29,007 nt of DNA from Oscillospiraceae bacterium (lineage in GTDB: Bacteria; Bacillota_A; Clostridia; Oscillospirales; Oscillospiraceae). Where the stretch lies: positions 1 to 29,007 of the forward strand of contig JAFYVA010000046.1 in the NCBI GenBank assembly GCA_017549325.1, read 5' to 3'. Made by a program: the position numbers and the translations under genes. The notes beneath the pieces were generated by a model. The model saw only the letters and a list, made by a program, of their open reading frames with translations. It did no database searches and was not told where the DNA came from. Below, in pieces: positions 13,429 to 22,376 of the stretch. The stretch's first letter is position 1. Each line of letters begins with the position of its first letter.

Positions 13429-16026
13429 ATGGCAGAGCTGACCCCCATGATGCAGCAATATCTGCAGATAAAAGAGGAAAATCCCGGCACGATCCTGTTC
13501 TTCCGTCTGGGCGACTTCTATGAGATGTTCGGCGCCGATGCCCGCACCGCATCGAAGGAGCTGGATCTGACGCTGACTTCGCGGGATAAAAGTAAGCCCG
13601 AGGCCGAACGCACCCCCATGTGCGGCGTGCCCTATCACGCGGCAGACTCCTACATCTCCCGCCTGATCTCCAAGGGCTACAAGGTGGCCATCTGCGAACA
13701 GACGGAGGACCCGGCACAGGCCAAGGGCCTGGTCAAGCGGGACATCGTCCGTGTGGTGACACCCGGCACCGTCATCGACGGCACCTGCCTCGAGGACGGA
13801 AAATCCAACTTCTGCGCCGGCATCTTCCTCGATGACGACTACGCCGCGCTGGCCGTGTGCGACATCACCACCGGCAAGGCACATGCCACCGCCTTTGCCG
13901 GCCCCGAGCGCACCGCACAGCTGCAAAATGAGCTGGCCCGCTTCGCCCCTGCCGAGGCCGTGATGAACGAGGGTGCTTACTTCCACGAGGGACTGCGCAC
14001 CTTCCTCACCGATAAGCTCAACTGCTACGGCGAGAAGCTGCCCGCTCACCGCTTCGCCGTCGAGGGCGCGGAAAAGCTGGCGCGCCGCCAGTTCGGCGAC
14101 GACGCCGTATCGCGCCTTCCCCGGGATAATCCCGCTCTCCTGCCCGCACTGGGCGCTCTGCTGGGCTATCTCCACGAGACGCAGAAAACCGACCTTTCCC
14201 ACATTGACGATCTGGAATACTTCCGCCGCGGCCAGTTTATGGAGCTGGATTTCACCGCGCGGCGCAATCTGGAACTGACCGAGACGCTCCGCAGCAAGGA
14301 GAAGAAGGGTTCTCTCCTGTGGGTACTGGATAAGACCAGAACGGCCATGGGCGGCCGTCTGCTGCGCTCCTGGCTGGAGCGCCCCCTCCTCAATGTGACC
14401 GCCATCGACCGCCGCAGCGGCGCTGTGGCAGCGCTGGTAGAGAACACCGTGGCGCGGGAAGAGCTGATCCTGTCCCTCAGTACCATCTCCGATATGGAGC
14501 GTCTGGTGGGCCGCATTGTCTACGGCAGCGCAGGCGGCCGCGACCTGGCCTCCCTCCGCAGCGCCATGGAGACGCTTCCCATGGTGAAGGCACAGCTGAG
14601 CGCCTTTTCCAAGGGTCGCCTTGCCGAGATCGCCGAGCAGCTGGATGACCTCAACGATCTGTGCAGCGACATCGCCATGACGCTGGTGGACGAACCGCCC
14701 TTCTCCGTCCGCGAGGGCGAGCTGATCCGCGACGGCTTCGACCCCGAGGTGGATCGCCTGCGCGGCATCCTCCACGGCGGCAAGGATATCATCATCAATA
14801 TGGAGGCCGCCGAGAAGGAGCGCACCGGTATCCGCACGCTGAAAATCGGCTATAACAAGGTTTTTGGTTACTACATCGAGGTATCCAACTCCTTCCGTGA
14901 GATGGTGCCCGAGACATACATCCGCAAGCAGACGCTGGTCAACGGCGAGCGCTTCATCACGCAGGAACTGAAGGAGCTGGAACACGACATCCTCTCGGCA
15001 GAGGGCCGTGTAACGGCGCTGGAGTACGAGCTGTTCACCAAGCTGCGGCTCCACATCGCCGCGCAGAGCCAGCGTATCCAGACGGCGGCAGCACTCGTTG
15101 CCGAGCTGGACGCACTGTGTTCTCTGGCTGCCGTGGCAGTGAAGCACAACTACTGCCGTCCCATCGTGGACGAGAGCGGCGTGATCGAAATTCACGAAGG
15201 CCGTCATCCCGTGGTGGAGCGGATGCGCAGCGATGCCCTGTTCGTGCCCAACGACACCTATATGGGTGCCGAGCGCGAGCGCATCGCCATCATCACAGGC
15301 CCCAACATGGCGGGTAAATCCACCTACATGCGTCAGGTGGCGCTCATTACCCTCATGGCGCAGGTGGGCTCTTTCGTCCCGGCCAAGGCCGCACACATCG
15401 GCGTGGTGGATCGCATCTTCACCCGTATCGGTGCCAGCGACGATCTGAGCGCAGGACAGTCCACCTTCATGGTGGAGATGACGGAGGTCAGCGAGATTTT
15501 GAAATCCGCCACCGCCAACTCTCTGCTCATCCTCGATGAGATCGGGCGGGGCACCTCCACCTTCGACGGTATGTCCATTGCCCGCGCAGTGCTGGAATAC
15601 TGCGCCGACAGAAAAAAACTGGGTGCCAAGACGCTCTTTGCCACCCATTACCACGAATTGACCGCACTGGAGGGGACACTGCCCACCGTGCGCAACTACA
15701 ACATCGCCGTCCGGGCACGGGGTGAGGATATCGTATTCCTCCGTAAGATCATCCCCGGCGGCGCCGATCGCAGCTACGGTATCGAAGTGGCCAAGCTGGC
15801 AGGTCTGCCCCGTCAGGTGGTGGACAACGCCCGCGTGATCCTGGAGGAGCTGGAGCAGCAGGCGGGCAAGCCCTCGGTGCCCATGATGCCCGAGGAGGAG
15901 CAGGTCTCGCTGGAGGCACTGGGCGAGAGCGCCGTCATCGATGCGCTGCGCCGCACACAGGTGGACACCCTCAGCCCTCTGGAAGCGCTGAACCTGCTGT
16001 ACGAGTGGAAGATGAAACTGCAGTAA
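13429..16026 (+). CDS. mutS: DNA mismatch repair protein MutS
   Basis: MutS recognises mismatches and small loops. The 865-residue protein has all domains: mismatch-binding domain I with the Phe30-Tyr-Glu32 motif in GDFYEMF, connector, lever and clamp regions, and the ABC-type ATPase with Walker A GPNMAGKST (624-632) and Walker B LLILDEIGRG (Asp703-Glu704). FATHYHELT is the following conserved histidine region. The C-terminal tail ends DTLSPLEALNLLYEWK, as in full-length MutS1. ATG 13429 is seven bases after GGGAGG. It lies 35 bases after miaB and nine before mutL, clearly co-transcribed. Nothing is missing or altered. Confidence 0.98.
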   Translation: MAELTPMMQQYLQIKEENPGTILFFRLGDFYEMFGADARTASKELDLTLTSRDKSKPEAERTPMCGVPYHAADSYISRLISKGYKVAICEQTEDPAQAKGLVKRDIVRVVTPGTVIDGTCLEDGKSNFCAGIFLDDDYAALAVCDITTGKAHATAFAGPERTAQLQNELARFAPAEAVMNEGAYFHEGLRTFLTDKLNCYGEKLPAHRFAVEGAEKLARRQFGDDAVSRLPRDNPALLPALGALLGYLHETQKTDLSHIDDLEYFRRGQFMELDFTARRNLELTETLRSKEKKGSLLWVLDKTRTAMGGRLLRSWLERPLLNVTAIDRRSGAVAALVENTVAREELILSLSTISDMERLVGRIVYGSAGGRDLASLRSAMETLPMVKAQLSAFSKGRLAEIAEQLDDLNDLCSDIAMTLVDEPPFSVREGELIRDGFDPEVDRLRGILHGGKDIIINMEAAEKERTGIRTLKIGYNKVFGYYIEVSNSFREMVPETYIRKQTLVNGERFITQELKELEHDILSAEGRVTALEYELFTKLRLHIAAQSQRIQTAAALVAELDALCSLAAVAVKHNYCRPIVDESGVIEIHEGRHPVVERMRSDALFVPNDTYMGAERERIAIITGPNMAGKSTYMRQVALITLMAQVGSFVPAKAAHIGVVDRIFTRIGASDDLSAGQSTFMVEMTEVSEILKSATANSLLILDEIGRGTSTFDGMSIARAVLEYCADRKKLGAKTLFATHYHELTALEGTLPTVRNYNIAVRARGEDIVFLRKIIPGGADRSYGIEVAKLAGLPRQVVDNARVILEELEQQAGKPSVPMMPEEEQVSLEALGESAVIDALRRTQVDTLSPLEALNLLYEWKMKLQ

Positions 16027-16035
16027 GGAGGAACT

Positions 16036-17967
16036 ATGCCTCATATTCAATGTCTGCCGCCCCATGTGGCGGATCTCATCGCCGCAGGCGAGGTGGTAGA
16101 ACGCCCCGCCAGCGTGGTGAAGGAATTGCTGGAAAACGCCATTGACGCCGGCAGCTCCGCCATCGTGGTGGAGATCCAGAACGGCGGCATGACCTATATC
16201 CGCATCACCGATAACGGCTGCGGCATCGCCATCGAGCAGCTGAGCACGGCCTTTTTGCGCCACGCCACCAGTAAGCTCCGCACCGCCAATGACTTAGCTG
16301 CCATCGGCACGCTGGGTTTCCGCGGCGAGGCGCTGGCCGCCATTGCCGCCGTTTCCCGCGTGGATATCTTCTCCCGCACCGCAGACAGCGCCGTCGGCGG
16401 CGCACTTCACATCGAGGGCGGCACGGCAGGCGAGGCAACCGAGACGGGCGCCCCGCTGGGCACCACCATCTGTGTGCGGGATCTGTTCTACAACACGCCC
16501 GCCCGCATGAAGTTTATGAAAAAGGACAGCGCCGAGAGCGCCGCCATCTCCGGCGTGGTGCAGCATCTGGCGCTGAGCCATCCCCATATCTCCTTCAAGC
16601 TCATCCGCGACGGACAGGAGACGCTCCACACCCCCGGCGACGGGCAGCTCTATTCCGCCGTCTACGCCGCTATGGGCCGTGATTTCACGCTCTCGCTGCT
16701 GCCCATCGAGGGTCGCGGCGGCGAGGTGGAGGTCCGCGGCTTCATTACCAAGCCCCTCCACTGCCACGGCAGCCGCGGCAAACAGGTCCTGTTTGTCAAC
16801 GGCCGCTTCATCAAGTCCCAGCTGCTGACGGCAGCGTTGGAAGAGTCCTATAAAAACCAGATCATGAAGGGGCGCTTCCCCGGCTGCGTCCTCCATGTGA
16901 CGCTGCCCCCCGAGATGGTGGATGTGAATGTCCACCCCGCCAAAACGGTGGTAAAGTTCGTCTCTGACAAGGCAGTGTTCGATGCGGTGTACTACACGGT
17001 GCTGGACACCCTCAACGGCGAAAAAGCCCCCGTACAGCAAGCAAAAAAGCCCGCAGATGCACCGCAACAGCAGCAGAGTTTCTACCGCACCATGACGGCG
17101 GAGGAATTCCGCGCAAAGGCCCCCGCTGCGGAAAAGGTTCCGGAGAAGAAGCCCTTGGGCAGCTTCACCGCACCGCCCAGACGGGAAATCCCCGCTGCAC
17201 CGCCCGTGCGTCCTTCGGCAGAGCCTGTCGCCGTCCACGATGTGGCCGAAAAGGATGCCCCCTTCACCTATCAGACTGCCTCTACCCGCTATGAGATCAC
17301 CCCGCCGGTGAAGCAGGAAGCCCCTGCCAAACAGGCGGAGCTCCCTCTGCCCGAGAAAGCGCCCGCCCCCGTGGCGGAGCAGCAGACCATGATGCCCGCG
17401 GAGGCCCCGTGGCGCATGGTGGGCGAGGTGCTGAAAACCTATATCATCTGCGAAGATGACAGCGAAAACATCTGGCTCATCGACAAGCACGCCGCCCACG
17501 AGCGGCTGCGGTTTGACGCGCTGAAGGCCGAAGATCGCCCCCTCATGTCCCAGCCGCTGCTGACTCCCCTGACGGTGGCGCTGGAGGCGGAGGAATACGC
17601 CGCCGCCATGGAAAACCTGTCCACACTGGAGCGGTTCGGCTTCGTGTGCGAGGATTTCGGCAGCGGCACACTGCTGGTGCGGGAGATCAGCGCCGAGGTA
17701 CGCCTCGAGGACGCCGCCGCCACGGTGGAGGAGCTGTGCCGCAAGCTGGCCGCGGGGCGCGTTGATCCCGATGCCGCGCGGGACGAGCTGTACCACACTA
17801 TGGCCTGCAAGAGCGCCATCAAGGCGGGCATGACCAGCGGCCATGCAGAGCTGCAGGCACTGGTGGAGAAGGTGCAGTCGGGCGAGATCCTCTACTGCCC
17901 CCACGGACGGCCCGTAAAGCACAAGCTGAGCAAATACGAAATCGAAAAACTGTTCAAACGCGCATAA
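16036..17967 (+). CDS. mutL: DNA mismatch repair endonuclease MutL
   Basis: MutL couples MutS mismatch recognition to strand incision. The 643-residue protein has the GHKL ATPase domain with Glu30/Asn34 (KELLENAIDAG), DNGCGI and GFRGEAL, then VNVHPAKTVVKF. A Pro/Ala/Glu-rich linker (about 335-455) leads to the MutL_C domain. The latent-endonuclease motifs are present: DKHAAHERLRFD at 483-494, ACKSAIKAG from 590, and CPHGRP with Cys621 and His623. The first motif is usually DQHAxxExxxxE; here Gln is Lys and the last Glu is Asp, so the metal site is conservative but not canonical. ATG 16036 follows AGGAGG by four bases and begins nine bases after mutS. No mutH is seen, consistent with a nicking MutL. 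Confidence 0.97.
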   Translation: MPHIQCLPPHVADLIAAGEVVERPASVVKELLENAIDAGSSAIVVEIQNGGMTYIRITDNGCGIAIEQLSTAFLRHATSKLRTANDLAAIGTLGFRGEALAAIAAVSRVDIFSRTADSAVGGALHIEGGTAGEATETGAPLGTTICVRDLFYNTPARMKFMKKDSAESAAISGVVQHLALSHPHISFKLIRDGQETLHTPGDGQLYSAVYAAMGRDFTLSLLPIEGRGGEVEVRGFITKPLHCHGSRGKQVLFVNGRFIKSQLLTAALEESYKNQIMKGRFPGCVLHVTLPPEMVDVNVHPAKTVVKFVSDKAVFDAVYYTVLDTLNGEKAPVQQAKKPADAPQQQQSFYRTMTAEEFRAKAPAAEKVPEKKPLGSFTAPPRREIPAAPPVRPSAEPVAVHDVAEKDAPFTYQTASTRYEITPPVKQEAPAKQAELPLPEKAPAPVAEQQTMMPAEAPWRMVGEVLKTYIICEDDSENIWLIDKHAAHERLRFDALKAEDRPLMSQPLLTPLTVALEAEEYAAAMENLSTLERFGFVCEDFGSGTLLVREISAEVRLEDAAATVEELCRKLAAGRVDPDAARDELYHTMACKSAIKAGMTSGHAELQALVEKVQSGEILYCPHGRPVKHKLSKYEIEKLFKRA

Positions 17968-17980
17968 GGAGACGACAACG

Positions 17981-18922
17981 ATGCCTACGGTACTCTGCGT
18001 AGTGGGCCCTACCGCTACGGGAAAAACAAAAATGGGTGTGGCGCTGGCCCGCCGTTTTAACGGCGAGGTGGTCAGCGTGGACTCCATGCAGCTCTATCGC
18101 GGCATGGAGGTGGGCACGGCTGCCCCCACTGCAGAGGAGACCGAGGGCATTGTACACCACATGGTGGGTGTGGCCGACCCTACGGAAAACTGGTCGGTGG
18201 CCAAATATGTCGCCGAAGCCGACAAATGCGTACAGGATATCCTCCGCCGCGGCAAGCTGCCCGTGTTGGTAGGCGGCACGGGGCTCTATCTCGATTCCCT
18301 TATCCGCGGCATCGACTTTGCCTCAGGCGAGCAGGGCGGCGAGAAGCGGCTGGAGCTGCAGCAGCGCATGGCCGCCGAGGGTGCCGAAGCACTCCTCGAA
18401 GAGCTGCGCCGGATCGACCCGCAGGCGGCGGCAAAGCTCCACCTCAGGGACGAAAAGCGCATTATCCGTGCACTGGAGGTCTATTACGAAACGGGTCAGA
18501 CCATCACGGCGCACGATGCCGAGACAAAACGCCATCCTCCCCGCTACGATGCCCTCTATATCGGCCTCGATTTTGAAAACCGCGACGATTTGCGCGCGCG
18601 CATCGACCGCCGCGTGGATGTGATGGTGGAACAGGGTCTGTTGCAGGAGGTGGAAGCCCTTCTTGCCTCCGATTTGGGCCGCCGTGCCACGGCGTGGCAG
18701 GCCATCGGCTACAAGCAATTTCTATCGGTGGCTGACGGAACAGCCACGGTGGAAGAGGCCGTGGAGGAGGTCAAGCTCCGCTCGCGGCAGTACGCCAAGC
18801 GACAGCTGACTTGGCTGCGGCGCAATGAGAACATCTTCTGGGTCCGCTGGGAAAAAGAGCCGAATTTCCCCGCAGGCCTCCAAAAAGCGACAGAATATCT
18901 CCTGCAGAATGGATTACGATGA
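17981..18922 (+). CDS. miaA: tRNA dimethylallyltransferase MiaA
   Basis: MiaA transfers a dimethylallyl group to N6 of A37 in tRNAs reading UNN codons, the substrate for MiaB. The 313-residue protein has the P-loop GPTATGKT at 9-16, [17 protein letters not shown] (tRNA/DMAPP site, about 35-51), [12 protein letters not shown] near 95, and [13 protein letters not shown] in the C-terminal part. GGAG lies nine bases before ATG, overlapping the mutL stop region (TAAGGAG). It stands in the widely conserved mutL-miaA-hfq order, and miaB heads the same gene run. Confidence 0.97.
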   Translation: MPTVLCVVGPTATGKTKMGVALARRFNGEVVSVDSMQLYRGMEVGTAAPTAEETEGIVHHMVGVADPTENWSVAKYVAEADKCVQDILRRGKLPVLVGGTGLYLDSLIRGIDFASGEQGGEKRLELQQRMAAEGAEALLEELRRIDPQAAAKLHLRDEKRIIRALEVYYETGQTITAHDAETKRHPPRYDALYIGLDFENRDDLRARIDRRVDVMVEQGLLQEVEALLASDLGRRATAWQAIGYKQFLSVADGTATVEEAVEEVKLRSRQYAKRQLTWLRRNENIFWVRWEKEPNFPAGLQKATEYLLQNGLR

Positions 18923-18971
18923 ACCTCGGCGGGGCTTGCCCCTGCACATATACAGAAACGAGGACATCACC

Positions 18972-19205
18972 ATGCAGAAAAACAACCTTCAGGACATCTT
19001 TTTGAACCGCGCGAGAAAACACGCCGTACCTGTGACGCTGTTCTTGATGAACGGCTTTCAGCTGCGGGGCACCATTACGGGCTTCGACAGCTTTGCCGTG
19101 GTGCTGGACAGCGAGGGCAGGCAGCAATTTATCTATAAACACGCCATCTCCACCATTGCGCCCCAGCGGGTCGTTTCCTTGGCGGAGGAGTCGGCAGGTA
19201 CATAA
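18972..19205 (+). CDS. hfq: RNA chaperone Hfq
   Basis: Hfq forms a hexameric Sm-fold ring that pairs small RNAs with mRNAs. The 77-residue protein begins [12 protein letters not shown] and carries Sm1 ([25 protein letters not shown]) and the Sm2 signature YKHAIST. The usual lysine/glutamine-rich long tail is absent, as expected for Firmicutes. GAGG lies eight bases before ATG 18972. Longer in-frame starts would overlap miaA and have no family similarity, so I reject them. It is 49 bases after miaA and 12 before the HlyD-like gene. Confidence 0.96.
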   Translation: MQKNNLQDIFLNRARKHAVPVTLFLMNGFQLRGTITGFDSFAVVLDSEGRQQFIYKHAISTIAPQRVVSLAEESAGT

Positions 19206-19217
19206 GAGGAGCACTCC

Positions 19218-20420
19218 ATGAAAACCACGCCCATCTTCAAAATACTCTCCGCGGCCGTTTTGCTGGCCGTGGTGTTCTACTTTGCGGTGCAGGGCTATCA
19301 CTATTTCTCCGACCCGATCAACACCACCTTCGTCTACGCCTCCCACGAGTGGGAGGCCATCGAGACAGAGGGCTTTCTGGTGCGGGATGAAGAGACCTTT
19401 CACAGTGATATGACCACGCTGCACCACGCCCTCAGAGAGGGTGAGAAGGTGGGCAAAAATCAGACGCTGGCCATCGCCTTCCCCGACAGCGGTGCACTGA
19501 ACCGCGTGGAGCGGCTGGACGCACTGGAAATGCAGGCCCAGCAGCTGTCGTTTGCACTGGAATCCTTCCTCGACGGTGATGCGGCCCTGAAGCTGGATGA
19601 CAACATCCGCGAGGATCTAACCGCCTTCCATCAGGCTATCGCCACCGGCGACTATACCCGTGGCGAGGACGAGCGCACCGCCTTGAAAACCGCCATTTTG
19701 AAGCGGGACTACACCTACACGTCTCAGGAGCAAATCGAGTTTGACCTCAACGCGGTGGAGCAGAAGATCAAAGAGGAAGAGTCGCTGCTGAACGGCACCG
19801 ACATCACCGCGCCGAAAAGCGGCATCTTCTCGGCCGTATGTGACGGCTATGAGGGTGTACTGACTCCCGCTTTGCTGGGCGAGGTGTCCCCCTCTGCCCT
19901 GACGGCGATACAGCCGGAGGCACAGCGCGCCAACGTGGGCAAACTGATCTACGGCGACACATGGTACTATGTCACCGTCATTACACAGGAGCAGGCGCAG
20001 ATGCTGGAGGACCGCTCCGCCATATCCGTGCAGTTTGCCAAGGGCTTCACCGCACCGTTTTCCATGGCCGTCCGCCACATCTCCGAACCGGAAAACGGCA
20101 AGTGTGTGCTGTGGCTCAGTACACGGGAATACATGGCCCAGACCACGCTGCTTCGCCAGCAGAGCGCCTCGCTGCTGCTGCATGAATACGAGGGACTGCG
20201 TCTGCCGGACAAGGCCCTTCGCGTCAACGAAGAGGGCAAAGCCGGCGTGTACTGCGTGATCGGCGCCCGCGCCCGCTACAAGGGCGTTTCGGTACTGTAT
20301 CACGGCGACGGCTACGTGCTGGTGCGCCCCACCGACACAGGCGAGACCTCCCTGCTGCGGCAGGGCGACCAGGTGATCGTCACCACCGCTGAGCTCTACG
20401 ACGGAAAAGTCATCGGATAA
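19218..20420 (+). CDS. HlyD-like membrane-anchored protein (periplasmic-adaptor type)
   Basis: A 400-residue protein with one N-terminal membrane segment (about 8-27) and a large outer domain. The layout resembles membrane-fusion/adaptor proteins: a first beta/lipoyl half (about 40-95), a helical coiled-coil-rich hairpin (about 95-195), the second lipoyl half (DITAPKSGIFSAVCDGYEG, about 195-215), and beta-barrel regions to the end. No ABC or RND transporter partner is next to it. Instead it sits between hfq and the yggS-sepF-divIVA division genes, so a role at the septum or in envelope assembly is more likely than export. AGGAG lies six bases before ATG. The specific function is unknown; family is inferred from architecture. 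Confidence 0.8.
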   Translation: MKTTPIFKILSAAVLLAVVFYFAVQGYHYFSDPINTTFVYASHEWEAIETEGFLVRDEETFHSDMTTLHHALREGEKVGKNQTLAIAFPDSGALNRVERLDALEMQAQQLSFALESFLDGDAALKLDDNIREDLTAFHQAIATGDYTRGEDERTALKTAILKRDYTYTSQEQIEFDLNAVEQKIKEEESLLNGTDITAPKSGIFSAVCDGYEGVLTPALLGEVSPSALTAIQPEAQRANVGKLIYGDTWYYVTVITQEQAQMLEDRSAISVQFAKGFTAPFSMAVRHISEPENGKCVLWLSTREYMAQTTLLRQQSASLLLHEYEGLRLPDKALRVNEEGKAGVYCVIGARARYKGVSVLYHGDGYVLVRPTDTGETSLLRQGDQVIVTTAELYDGKVIG

Positions 20421-20453
20421 CGGATCATCACACAGAAAGAAGGATCGAAGACC

Positions 20454-21149
20454 ATGTCTATCAAAGAAAACATTGCCCATATTCGCGCCGAGATCGACGC
20501 TGCCGCGCGAGCCACGGGCCGCACGGGCGCCGACATTACGCTGGTGGGTGCCAGTAAGATGAACGATGCCGCCGCCTGTCAGGAGGCCATTGCCGCCGGC
20601 ATCGATGTGCTGGGCGAGAACCGCGTGCAGGAAATGACGGAGAAGCTGTCGCAGAACGCCTACGACGGCGCTCCCCTCCACTTCATCGGCCATCTTCAGC
20701 GCAACAAGGTCAAGCAGGTGGTGGGTAAAGTCGCCCTGATCCAGTCCGTCAGCTCCCTTGCCCTGCTGGACGAGATCGAGAAGGTGGCAGCCAAAATGGA
20801 GCTGACGCAGGACATCCTGCTGGAGGTCAACGTGGGCGGCGAGGAGGCCAAGTCCGGCTTTGCCCCCGAGGAGGTCTTTGAGGCCGTGCGCTACGCCCGC
20901 ACCCTGCCCCACATCTCCCTGCGAGGCCTGATGACCATACCACCTATTGCGGTACATAGCGGTGCCAACATACCATATTTTGAGAAAATTCACGCGCTTT
21001 TTGTTGACATCAAGGAGAAAATGTACGATAATAAATGGGAGTATATCTCCATGGGCATGAGCGACGATTATGCTGAGGCAATTCGCTGCGGTGCCAATAT
21101 GGTACGGGTAGGGTCGGCCATCTTCGGGGCACGGAACTACACCAAATAA
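20454..21149 (+). CDS. yggS: YggS/YlmE-family pyridoxal phosphate homeostasis protein
   Basis: A 231-residue fold-III PLP-binding protein; the family keeps PLP and amino/keto acid pools balanced and has no firm enzyme activity. The PLP lysine is in LVGASK, followed by GENRVQE and HFIGHLQRNK, then LLEVNVGGEEAKSGF, GLMTIPP and MSDDYAEAIRCGANMVRVGSAIFG, all typical. It is upstream of sepF, as ylmE is in Bacillus. The last third (about 20930-21149) is oddly AT-rich and uses ATA, CCA, CTT and GTA codons that are rare in the rest of the gene, although the protein stays intact and family-like. AAGGA precedes ATG. Confidence 0.94.
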   Translation: MSIKENIAHIRAEIDAAARATGRTGADITLVGASKMNDAAACQEAIAAGIDVLGENRVQEMTEKLSQNAYDGAPLHFIGHLQRNKVKQVVGKVALIQSVSSLALLDEIEKVAAKMELTQDILLEVNVGGEEAKSGFAPEEVFEAVRYARTLPHISLRGLMTIPPIAVHSGANIPYFEKIHALFVDIKEKMYDNKWEYISMGMSDDYAEAIRCGANMVRVGSAIFGARNYTK

Positions 21150-21170
21150 ACGATACGGGAGGGCCATGTT

Positions 21171-21626
21171 ATGGGTTTCATGGACGAACTGAAGAAGATC
21201 ATTCACCCCTACGATGACGAGGATTACGATTACGAGGACGAGCTGGAGGTCACCGAACGCGCCGAGAGCCGTGCCACCATTTTTGACGAGCGCCGTGCCG
21301 AGCGCAAGGCTGAGGATCGCCAGAACAAGGTGGTGAACATTCACGCCACTGCCGCACTGAAGGTGGTGCTGGTCAAGCCCGAGCGTTTTGAGAACGCCAG
21401 CGAGATCGCCGATCATCTGCGCGAGAAGCGCACGGTGGTGCTGAATCTGGAGTCCACCAACAAGGATGTGGCCCGCCGCCTGATCGACTTCCTCTCCGGC
21501 GTTGCCTATGCCGGCGAGGGCAAGATCAAGAAGGTTGCCGCCAACACCTACATCATCACCCCCTACAGCGTGGACATCATGGGCGACCTGATCGACGAGC
21601 TGGAAAACAACGGCCTGTATCTGTAA
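21171..21626 (+). CDS. sepF: Cell division protein SepF
   Basis: SepF is a membrane-tethered ring-forming partner of FtsZ that helps shape the division septum in Gram-positives. The 151-residue protein has an N-terminal amphipathic helix (MGFMDELKKII) as membrane anchor and a very acidic spacer (about 13-30). A charged linker and the globular SepF core follow (about 65-151), containing KVVLVKPERFENASEIADHL in part, KRTVVLNLE and FLSGVAYA. GGAGGG lies about eight bases before ATG; an ATG between them is out of frame. The neighbours yggS and divIVA confirm the division-cluster context. Confidence 0.96.
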   Translation: MGFMDELKKIIHPYDDEDYDYEDELEVTERAESRATIFDERRAERKAEDRQNKVVNIHATAALKVVLVKPERFENASEIADHLREKRTVVLNLESTNKDVARRLIDFLSGVAYAGEGKIKKVAANTYIITPYSVDIMGDLIDELENNGLYL

Positions 21627-21654
21627 GTGATACGGTGATAACGGAGGGATAACC

Positions 21655-22374
21655 ATGTTTACACCCCAGGAAGTTTCCGAGAAAGTATTCCCCAAAGCAT
21701 CCTTCGGCGCAGGCGGTTACGCTATGGCCGCAGTGGATGAGTTCCTAGACACTCTGACCGAGGACTACACGGGTCTGTATAAAGAGAATGTGGCTCTGAA
21801 GGCCAAGCTGAAGGTGTTGGCAGAGAAGGTGGAGGAGTACCGCGCCACCGAGGATGCCATGCGTTCCACGCTGCTGACAGCTCAGCGTATGGCCGCCAAG
21901 CTGGTGCAGGAGGCACAGACGGAGAAGGAGAATCTCCTGGCTACGGCCCGCTCCCAGCACGAAAAGGAACTCCGCGCCATGGAGGCCGAGATCAAGGCCG
22001 AGGAGCAGAAGCTGGTCATGGCGCAGCAGAATCTGTCCGACTTCATCGAGCGCAGTCGCTCCCTGTGTGAGCAGCACGCCGCTTTCCTTACCGCTCTGCC
22101 CGAGCTGGTGCCCGCTGTTGCCGTGGAGGCCGCAGTCGAAGAGAAGACCGCCGATGATATCCAGAGCGATATCCTCAGCGTGTTTGACGTGGCTGAGCCC
22201 GCCGTGGATAAGGAGCCCACCATCGTCATGGAGCCCCTGCAGTTCGAGGCCGCCGAGGAGGTGGCTGCCGAGCCCGCAGACGAGGTGTTTATCGATGACG
22301 AAGTGATCCCCAGCGACTTCAAGCTGAGCCTTGACGAGCTGAAGTTCGGCCGCAACTACAGCGCCGAGGACTAA
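21655..22374 (+). CDS. divIVA: DivIVA domain protein
   Basis: DivIVA-type proteins bind curved membranes at septa and poles and recruit other proteins. The 239-residue protein has the N-terminal lipid-binding DivIVA motif (MFTPQEVSEKVF, then GGYAMAAVDEFLD at about 20-32). A long coiled coil follows (about 35-145), rich in Glu/Lys/Ala. An acidic Ala/Glu/Val-rich low-complexity stretch (about 150-220) comes next, and a short C-terminal element FKLSLDELKFGRNY ends the protein. GGAGGG lies six bases before ATG. It follows sepF by 28 bases and the next gene begins two bases after its stop. The acidic stretch and end element may be a partner-binding arm; that is inference. Confidence 0.93.
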   Translation: MFTPQEVSEKVFPKASFGAGGYAMAAVDEFLDTLTEDYTGLYKENVALKAKLKVLAEKVEEYRATEDAMRSTLLTAQRMAAKLVQEAQTEKENLLATARSQHEKELRAMEAEIKAEEQKLVMAQQNLSDFIERSRSLCEQHAAFLTALPELVPAVAVEAAVEEKTADDIQSDILSVFDVAEPAVDKEPTIVMEPLQFEAAEEVAAEPADEVFIDDEVIPSDFKLSLDELKFGRNYSAED

Positions 22375-22376
22375 GT

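Noticed and set aside
12943..16263. A 1106-codon open frame on the minus strand, antisense to miaB, mutS and mutL
   Set aside because: It spans several genes of proven identity; the openness comes from high GC at third codon positions, and no domain is recognisable in the translation.
18825..18971. In-frame N-terminal extension of hfq overlapping miaA
   Set aside because: The extension has no similarity to Hfq proteins, and ATG 18972 has a proper GAGG site and gives the normal Hfq start.
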